This document shows positions 59,433 to 64,000 of a stretch of DNA of 64,000 nucleotides, in pieces. The translations under genes were made by a program, and so were the position numbers. Each line of letters begins with the position of its first letter. The stretch's first letter is position 1. The notes beneath the pieces are model-generated. The model had not been told where the DNA came from. It saw only the letters and a list, made by a program, of their open reading frames with translations, and searched no databases. The stretch lies in assembly GCA_017936885.1 (NCBI GenBank), contig JAGBEO010000008.1, positions 94,041 through 158,040 on the forward strand, read 5' to 3'. This DNA is from Lachnospiraceae bacterium. Its GTDB lineage: Bacteria > Bacillota > Clostridia > Lachnospirales > Lachnospiraceae.

Positions 59433-60404
59433 ATGGAAAGTAATAGAGAAACAGAAAACAGTATCAGAATAATGAGGAGCATAAAAGGGAAAGAAGGCGA
59501 GGGAAAAGAAGTCAAGGGAAAAGAAGGCAGTCAGTGTAAGAAAATGTTTACTATAAGAGAGGTGCGTTATGATAATAAGGATTTTATCAGATTGTGCGGA
59601 GAGTTGGATTGCTACTTAAACGCGGCAATCGGCGGTGAGGATAAGAGAGAAAAGTACAAGAAATACAATCACTTGGACACGATGGATTATGTTGCGATTG
59701 TGTATGACGGTGAGAAGGCGGTAGGCTGCGGGGCTTTGCGAAGATATTCAAATACGGAGATTGAAGTAAAAAGAGTCTTCTTGCAGGAGGAATATCGCGG
59801 CAGAAATATCGGCGGGATACTGCTGGGGAATCTGGTGGAGAAAGCAAGAGAGCTGGGATTTCAGAGAATGATACTGGAGACGGGACTTTTTCTGGATGCA
59901 TCGCTCAGATTATACCGCAGATTCGGGTTTGAGCGAATTCCAAATTACGGAGGCTATCAAAATATGGAAGAATCCTATTGTATGGCACGGGAGATCGGAG
60001 CGGATGCGGTACTTTATTGTGAGGGAAGGAGAGCGACGAGTGAGCAGTTGTATGAGCTGTTTCATTCCGTAGGATGGATGTCTGCCCGGTATGTGGATCG
60101 TATGGAGAATGCTTATAAAAATGCCGGGCTGGTGGTGACGGCATGGAGGCAGGACAGACTGATCGGTCTGGCGGAGGTATTGGATGATGGGGAACTGACA
60201 GCTTATATTCATTATCTGCTGGTCGAGCCGCAGGAGCAGGGGAAAGGGATCGGAAGGCATCTGATTGAGATGGTGCGGGAGCATTATAAGAATTATCTTT
60301 ATCTGCTTGTGATAAGTGAAAATAGGGATGTGGCGTCTTTTTATCAAAAGACCGGATTTAATGCGGCAGAAGGAACCGTGGTGTTTCAGATTATGGGAGA
60401 ATAG
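59433..60404 (+). CDS. Tandem GNAT acetyltransferase
   Basis: Protein of 323 residues with two GNAT domains. After a basic N-terminus with three in-frame 15-bp repeats encoding GKExx (59487-59531), the first domain (about 40-185) has VKRVFLQEEYRGRNIGGILLGN and the second (about 205-323) has LLVEPQEQGKGIGRHLIEMV and SFYQKTGF. Both acetyl-CoA loops, RGRNIG and QGKGIG, look intact. Start after GGAGG at a rather long 11-nt spacing; an ATG at 59544, just past the repeats, is an alternative. Substrate unknown. It is followed by the spoIIID control hairpin. Confidence 0.82.
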   Translation: MESNRETENSIRIMRSIKGKEGEGKEVKGKEGSQCKKMFTIREVRYDNKDFIRLCGELDCYLNAAIGGEDKREKYKKYNHLDTMDYVAIVYDGEKAVGCGALRRYSNTEIEVKRVFLQEEYRGRNIGGILLGNLVEKARELGFQRMILETGLFLDASLRLYRRFGFERIPNYGGYQNMEESYCMAREIGADAVLYCEGRRATSEQLYELFHSVGWMSARYVDRMENAYKNAGLVVTAWRQDRLIGLAEVLDDGELTAYIHYLLVEPQEQGKGIGRHLIEMVREHYKNYLYLLVISENRDVASFYQKTGFNAAEGTVVFQIMGE

Positions 60405-60458
60405 AAAAGATCCGGCGGCAGGGATGAAGAGAGATTATAATATTGAGGATTAAGAAAG

Positions 60459-60487
60459 TCATAACCCTTCAGAATACTTCATAGAAT
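60459..60487 (+). promoter_or_regulatory. Sigma-E-type promoter of spoIIID in the hairpin loop
   Basis: -35 TCATAAC (60459-60465), exactly 14 bp, -10 CATAGAAT (60480-60487): 5 of 7 and 7 of 8 matches. The -10 begins at the first loop base, so the transcript would start near 60494, at the 3' arm. Confidence 0.65.
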
Positions 60488-60517
60488 GTAAAAAAGTATT
60501 CTGAGGGGTTTTCTTTT
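60463..60517 (+). terminator. 17-bp terminator hairpin covering the spoIIID ribosome site
   Basis: 60463-60479 (AACCCTTCAGAATACTT) pairs with 60494-60510 along 17 positions with a single G-U pair, then TTCTTTT. The 3' arm contains GAGGGG, the spoIIID ribosome site, and the U-tract overlaps the TTG start. Confidence 0.88.
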
Positions 60518-60773
60518 GAAAGATTATATTGAGGAACGTGCAATTCATATTGCCAACTATATTATTGAAAACAACGCCACGGTGAGACAGACTGCGAAGG
60601 AATTTGGGATTAGTAAGAGTACGGTACATAAAGATGTTACCGAAAGACTTGCGCAGCTTAATCCGTCTCTGGCAGCAGAAGCAAGGAAAGTATTGGATGT
60701 CAATAAATCTGAGAGACATATCCGCGGGGGAATGGCAACCAGAGAGAAATATCTGCATCAGCATATGTGCTGA
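60516..60773 (+). CDS. spoIIID: Stage III sporulation transcription factor SpoIIID
   Basis: Mother-cell DNA-binding regulator that switches expression between sigma-E and sigma-K stages. 85 residues, close to the B. subtilis protein throughout: KDYIEERAIHIANYIIENNATVRQTAKEFGISKSTVHKDVTERL with the helix-turn-helix, then DVNKSERHIRGGMATREKY. The start is TTG, 7 nt after GAGGGG; no ATG or GTG is available near. Its promoter and leader share the layout seen at sipL. Confidence 0.95.
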   Translation: MKDYIEERAIHIANYIIENNATVRQTAKEFGISKSTVHKDVTERLAQLNPSLAAEARKVLDVNKSERHIRGGMATREKYLHQHMC

Positions 60774-60952
60774 TTAAGGGAATCGGACATTGACTGGAAC
60801 AGGGTGATTAAAGTGTCGGTCATACATAGTGAAATACTTTACTTTTGGGTAAAATGGGCATAGAATAGGTTCAGAATTGAGTGGAAAGACGGACTGCACA
60901 GGCATGGAAAACGATCGATTGGCTTAGCGTCTGTCAGTGGAGTAATGTAGTA

Positions 60953-62329
60953 ATGGATACAAAAGAAAGAGTACAGGGAACTTTATACAGCAACGCGGAT
61001 CTTAAGAAACTGATTCTGCCGCTTATTATGGAGCAGCTGCTGGCTATTTTGGTTGGTATGCTGGATACTGTCATGATTTCCGGCGTAGGCGAGGCCGCCG
61101 TATCCGGTGTTTCGCTGGTGGATAATATCAATATTCTCGTGATTAACATTTTCGCGGCACTGGCTACAGGCGGTGCCGTGGTAGCAGGACATGCTATCGG
61201 GCGGAAGGAGCCGGAACAGGCGGGAAAAGCGGCATGGCAGATGGTGCTTTTTCTGCTGTATACTTCTTTCCTTACAACAGTGATTCTGTTGGGAGTACAT
61301 AAGAGCATCCTGCGGTGCGTTTTCGGACAGGTGGAAGCGGATGTTATGGAAAGTGCAACCACATATCTGATTATTACCGGGCTTTCGATCTGCCCTTTGG
61401 CGTTGTATAATGGCTGTGCAGCGCTGTTTCGCGCCATGGGCGATTCCAAGACTACGATGTATATATCACTTCTGATGAATCTGATTAATCTGGTGGGAAA
61501 TTCCCTGCTGATTTTTGTCTGTAAAATGGGAGTGGCGGGGGCTGCCATTGCTACGCTGGTTGCGAGGACGGTTGCCGCTGTGCTGATCTTCTATCTGATG
61601 ATGGATGACAGGAGGGTGATTCATTTTAGAAACAGGCTGACCGCAAGAATGGATTTTTCACTGGTAAAAAGGATATTGTTTATCGGTATTCCTAACGGTT
61701 TGGAGAACAGTCTGTTTCAGCTTGGTAAAATATTGCTGCTCAGTCTGGTATCCACTTTCGGTACCTCGGCGATTGCCGCCAATGCGGTGTGCGGAACGAT
61801 TACGAATTTCAACATTCTGCCCGGTATGGCGATCGGCATGGCAATGCTGTCGGTGAGCAGTGTCTGTATCGGTGCGGGGGAGATCGGACAAGCCCGTTAT
61901 TATACAAAGAAGATGATGTGGTTGACATGGCTTTGCATGAGTGCGGTTTCTGTTATTATGATGGTGGGAAGCCCGCTTTTTCTGAAAATCTATCATCTGA
62001 CGCCGGAGACGGAAGAACTGGCGGTTCAGGTTATCCGTTTTCATGCCGTTATGTGTATGATCTCCTGGGTACCTTCTTTTTCCATTCCTAATACATTGAG
62101 AGCGGCCGGGGATGTGGTGTGGACTATGGTGATTGCAATTGTGTCGATGTGGACTTTCCGTATTATCACGGCCTATGTGTTTAGTTATGTGTTCCATCTG
62201 GGGCTGATCGGTATCTGGATTGCTATGACTATCGACTGGACTTTCCGGGGAATCTGTTATGCGCTCAGGTATCATGGGCATAAATGGGAGCGGGCGATGT
62301 CGAAGAGTGGGAAAGCTTCTATTTCCTGA
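60953..62329 (+). CDS. MATE family multidrug/cation exporter
   Basis: Inner-membrane exporter, 458 residues with twelve helices in two MatE halves (LILPLIMEQLLAILVGMLDTVM ... NIFAALATGGAVVAGHAIGR; second half from VKRILFIGIPNGLENSLFQL). Start at MDTKERVQ, TGGAG 11 nt upstream; the frame from 60881 is longer but not family-like. Conserved ALYNGCAALFRAMGDSK and PNTLRAAGDV mark the family. The substrate is unknown. It stands between spoIIID and guaA. Confidence 0.9.
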   Translation: MDTKERVQGTLYSNADLKKLILPLIMEQLLAILVGMLDTVMISGVGEAAVSGVSLVDNINILVINIFAALATGGAVVAGHAIGRKEPEQAGKAAWQMVLFLLYTSFLTTVILLGVHKSILRCVFGQVEADVMESATTYLIITGLSICPLALYNGCAALFRAMGDSKTTMYISLLMNLINLVGNSLLIFVCKMGVAGAAIATLVARTVAAVLIFYLMMDDRRVIHFRNRLTARMDFSLVKRILFIGIPNGLENSLFQLGKILLLSLVSTFGTSAIAANAVCGTITNFNILPGMAIGMAMLSVSSVCIGAGEIGQARYYTKKMMWLTWLCMSAVSVIMMVGSPLFLKIYHLTPETEELAVQVIRFHAVMCMISWVPSFSIPNTLRAAGDVVWTMVIAIVSMWTFRIITAYVFSYVFHLGLIGIWIAMTIDWTFRGICYALRYHGHKWERAMSKSGKASIS

Positions 62330-62338
62330 TGATATGTT

Positions 62339-62367
62339 TTGACAAGCATTTGCAGGGCTTATATAAT
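62339..62367 (+). promoter_or_regulatory. Consensus sigma-A promoter of guaA
   Basis: TTGACA at 62339-62344, 17 bp, TATAAT at 62362-62367. The leader of about 85 nt has a small GGGTA/TACCC hairpin (62383-62406) but no recognisable purine riboswitch. Confidence 0.85.
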
Positions 62368-62459
62368 ATTGTTTAGAGTAGGGGTAAAGGTATCTTTTAG
62401 TACCCTCATTTTATAAAGAAAAGACAGTAAGAGAAAATGACGAAAGGTAAGGTTACAGA

Positions 62460-64000
62460 ATGAACAGAGAAACGGTCATCGTAATCGACTTTGGTGGACA
62501 GTATAATCAGCTCGTGGCAAGACGTGTCAGAGAGTGTAATGTCTACTGTGAGATTTATTCTTATAAGACAGAATTGTCTAAGATTAAGGAAATGAACCCT
62601 AAGGGGATTATCCTGACAGGCGGCCCTAACAGTTGTTATGAAGAGGGTGCGGCGACCTGTTCCCCGGAACTTTTTGAAATGGGAATTCCGGTACTGGGAT
62701 TGTGCTATGGTGCGCAGCTTATGATGCATGTGCTGGGCGGTAAGGTAGAGAAAGCTCCGGTCAGAGAGTATGGTAAGATTGAAGTTCAGGTAGAAAATAG
62801 CTGTGCACTGTTTGACGGGGTGTCTGAGAAGACGATCTGCTGGATGAGCCACAACGATTATATTTCCCAGGCTGCACCGGGATTTCGTATCAGTGCGCAT
62901 ACCGCGGATTGTCCGGTGGCGGCAGCAGAGAACCCGGAGAAAAATCTGTATGCGATTCAGTTCCATCCCGAAGTGCTGCATACCGTAGAAGGAACAAAAA
63001 TGTTGTCTAACTTCGTCTATAAAGTGTGCGGATGTGCGGGCGACTGGAAGATGGATTCTTTCGTGAAACAGTCTATCGAGGCGATTCGTGAAAAAGTGGG
63101 GGACGGCAAAGTGCTCTGCGCGCTGTCCGGCGGTGTGGATTCCTCGGTGGCAGCAGTATTGTTGTCGAAGGCGATCGGAAATCAGTTGACTTGTGTCTTT
63201 GTGGATCAGGGACTGCTTCGGAAAAATGAAGGGGATGAGGTTGAGGAAGTATTCGGACCTAACGGCAATTATGACCTTAACTTTATTCGTGTGAACGCGC
63301 AGGAGCGTTTCTATAGTAAATTAGCCGGTGTGGAAGAGCCGGAGAGGAAGAGGAAGATTATCGGCGAGGAGTTTATTCGTGTCTTTGAGGAAGAGGCTAA
63401 GAAAATCGGTGCGGTGGATTTCCTTGTACAGGGGACGATTTATCCTGATGTGGTTGAGAGCGGACTGGGTGGCGAGAGCGCTGTGATCAAGTCCCATCAT
63501 AATGTGGGCGGACTGCCTGATTATGTGGATTTTAAGGAGATTATTGAGCCCCTTCGGGATCTGTTTAAGGATGAAGTGCGGAAAGTTGGATTAGAGCTTG
63601 GCATTCCGGAATATCTGGTGTTCCGGCAGCCGTTCCCAGGCCCGGGTCTTGGGATTCGGATTATCGGTGAGGTTACGGCTGAGAAGGTGCGGATCGTGCA
63701 GGATGCGGATGCTATTTACCGTGAGGAGATCGCTAAGGCGGGGCTTGACCGTGAGATCAACCAGTATTTTGCTGCGCTTACGAATATGCGTAGTGTGGGG
63801 GTTATGGGAGATGAGAGAACCTATGACTATGCGGTGGCACTCCGGGCGGTGAAGACGATTGATTTCATGACGGCGGAGAGCGCGGAGATTCCGTGGGATG
63901 TGCTGCAGACGGTGATGAACCGGATCATTAATGAGGTTAAGGGGGTTAATCGGGTGGTTTATGATCTGACTAGTAAGCCGCCGGGGACGATTGAGTTTGA
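62460..64000 (+). CDS. guaA: GMP synthase (glutamine-hydrolysing), 3' end just outside the window
   Basis: Converts XMP to GMP with ATP and glutamine. The frame runs open from the ATG at 62460 to the window edge, 513 codons, and ends in KPPGTIEFE, so only the stop or a codon or two is missing. Class I glutamine amidotransferase (1-190): [18 protein letters not shown], nucleophile Cys in GLCYGAQ, FHPEV. ATP pyrophosphatase loop SGGVDSS near residue 225, then [13 protein letters not shown] and the C-terminal dimerisation domain. Confidence 0.95.
   Translation, partial: MNRETVIVIDFGGQYNQLVARRVRECNVYCEIYSYKTELSKIKEMNPKGIILTGGPNSCYEEGAATCSPELFEMGIPVLGLCYGAQLMMHVLGGKVEKAPVREYGKIEVQVENSCALFDGVSEKTICWMSHNDYISQAAPGFRISAHTADCPVAAAENPEKNLYAIQFHPEVLHTVEGTKMLSNFVYKVCGCAGDWKMDSFVKQSIEAIREKVGDGKVLCALSGGVDSSVAAVLLSKAIGNQLTCVFVDQGLLRKNEGDEVEEVFGPNGNYDLNFIRVNAQERFYSKLAGVEEPERKRKIIGEEFIRVFEEEAKKIGAVDFLVQGTIYPDVVESGLGGESAVIKSHHNVGGLPDYVDFKEIIEPLRDLFKDEVRKVGLELGIPEYLVFRQPFPGPGLGIRIIGEVTAEKVRIVQDADAIYREEIAKAGLDREINQYFAALTNMRSVGVMGDERTYDYAVALRAVKTIDFMTAESAEIPWDVLQTVMNRIINEVKGVNRVVYDLTSKPPGTIEF

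Noticed and set aside
62368-62459. Purine riboswitch before guaA
   Set aside because: The leader is too short and lacks the conserved purine aptamer loops; only a small hairpin is present.
1-64000. CRISPR arrays, tRNA or rRNA genes, prophage, insertion sequences
   Set aside because: Looked for regular direct repeats, cloverleaf-like segments with CCA ends, and transposase or phage genes; none was seen by eye.

Overview
The window reads as chromosomal core sequence of a spore-forming anaerobe of the Clostridia, most likely a Lachnospiraceae member. The evidence is the sporulation gene set (spoVT, spoIID, a SpoIIQ-type protein, sipL, spoIIID), a T-box in front of ileS, a class 1B dihydroorotate dehydrogenase (pyrK-pyrD), a type of FeS hydratase common in this family, and many short Firmicute-style operons with strong AGGAGG ribosome sites. 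No rRNA, tRNA, CRISPR array, prophage or insertion sequence was seen. Both ends cut genes: D-Ala-D-Ala ligase on the left and GMP synthase on the right.

Layout. 1-2.4 kb: ddl end, spoVT, and a convergent cysteine-peptidase-like gene. 2.4-9.3 kb: a complete oligopeptide ABC importer (binding lipoprotein, two ATPases, two permeases) with an M20 amidohydrolase, driven by a consensus promoter with a perfect dyad just upstream. 9.6-13.3 kb: pncB, an Eis-type acetyltransferase and a DegV protein. 13.3-15.8 kb: a small AT-rich accessory patch with a membrane protein of unknown function, an Rpn-family nuclease gene with a possible internal start, and an XRE regulator. 16.1-25.2 kb: T-box plus ileS, glgP, an APH-like kinase and hflX. 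25.4-32.6 kb: aconitase-like hydratase, an EF-hand-like protein, spoIID, spoIIQ-like, amidohydrolase. 32.8-39.5 kb: a GH9-like lipoprotein lacking catalytic residues, plsC, a PrcB-like lipoprotein, pyrC, and pyrK-pyrD. 39.6-49.2 kb: sipL, a protein of unknown function, a PadR-controlled flavodoxin/SCP2/membrane fusion, and a PucR / NCS2 permease / allophanate hydrolase nitrogen-scavenging group. 49.7-58.1 kb: ispE, a GntR regulator, murI, DUF1934, a trigger-factor-like lipoprotein, asnS and an NlpC/P60 wall hydrolase. 58.3-64 kb: LysR, a double GNAT, spoIIID, a MATE exporter and guaA.

The most interesting signal is regulatory. Upstream of sipL and of spoIIID, a long terminator-like hairpin carries the gene's Shine-Dalgarno sequence in its 3' arm, and its U-tract runs straight into the start codon. 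In both cases a good sigma-E-type promoter (-35, exactly 14 bp, -10) is placed so that its -10 lies in or beside the loop and transcription would begin at the 3' arm. Read-through RNA from the upstream gene would therefore be terminated or untranslatable, whereas the sporulation-specific transcript would lack the 5' arm and be open for translation. A weaker version precedes spoIID. spoIIQ has a forespore sigma-F-like promoter whose -35 abuts the spoIID stop codon. These readings come from the sequence by eye and were not computed.
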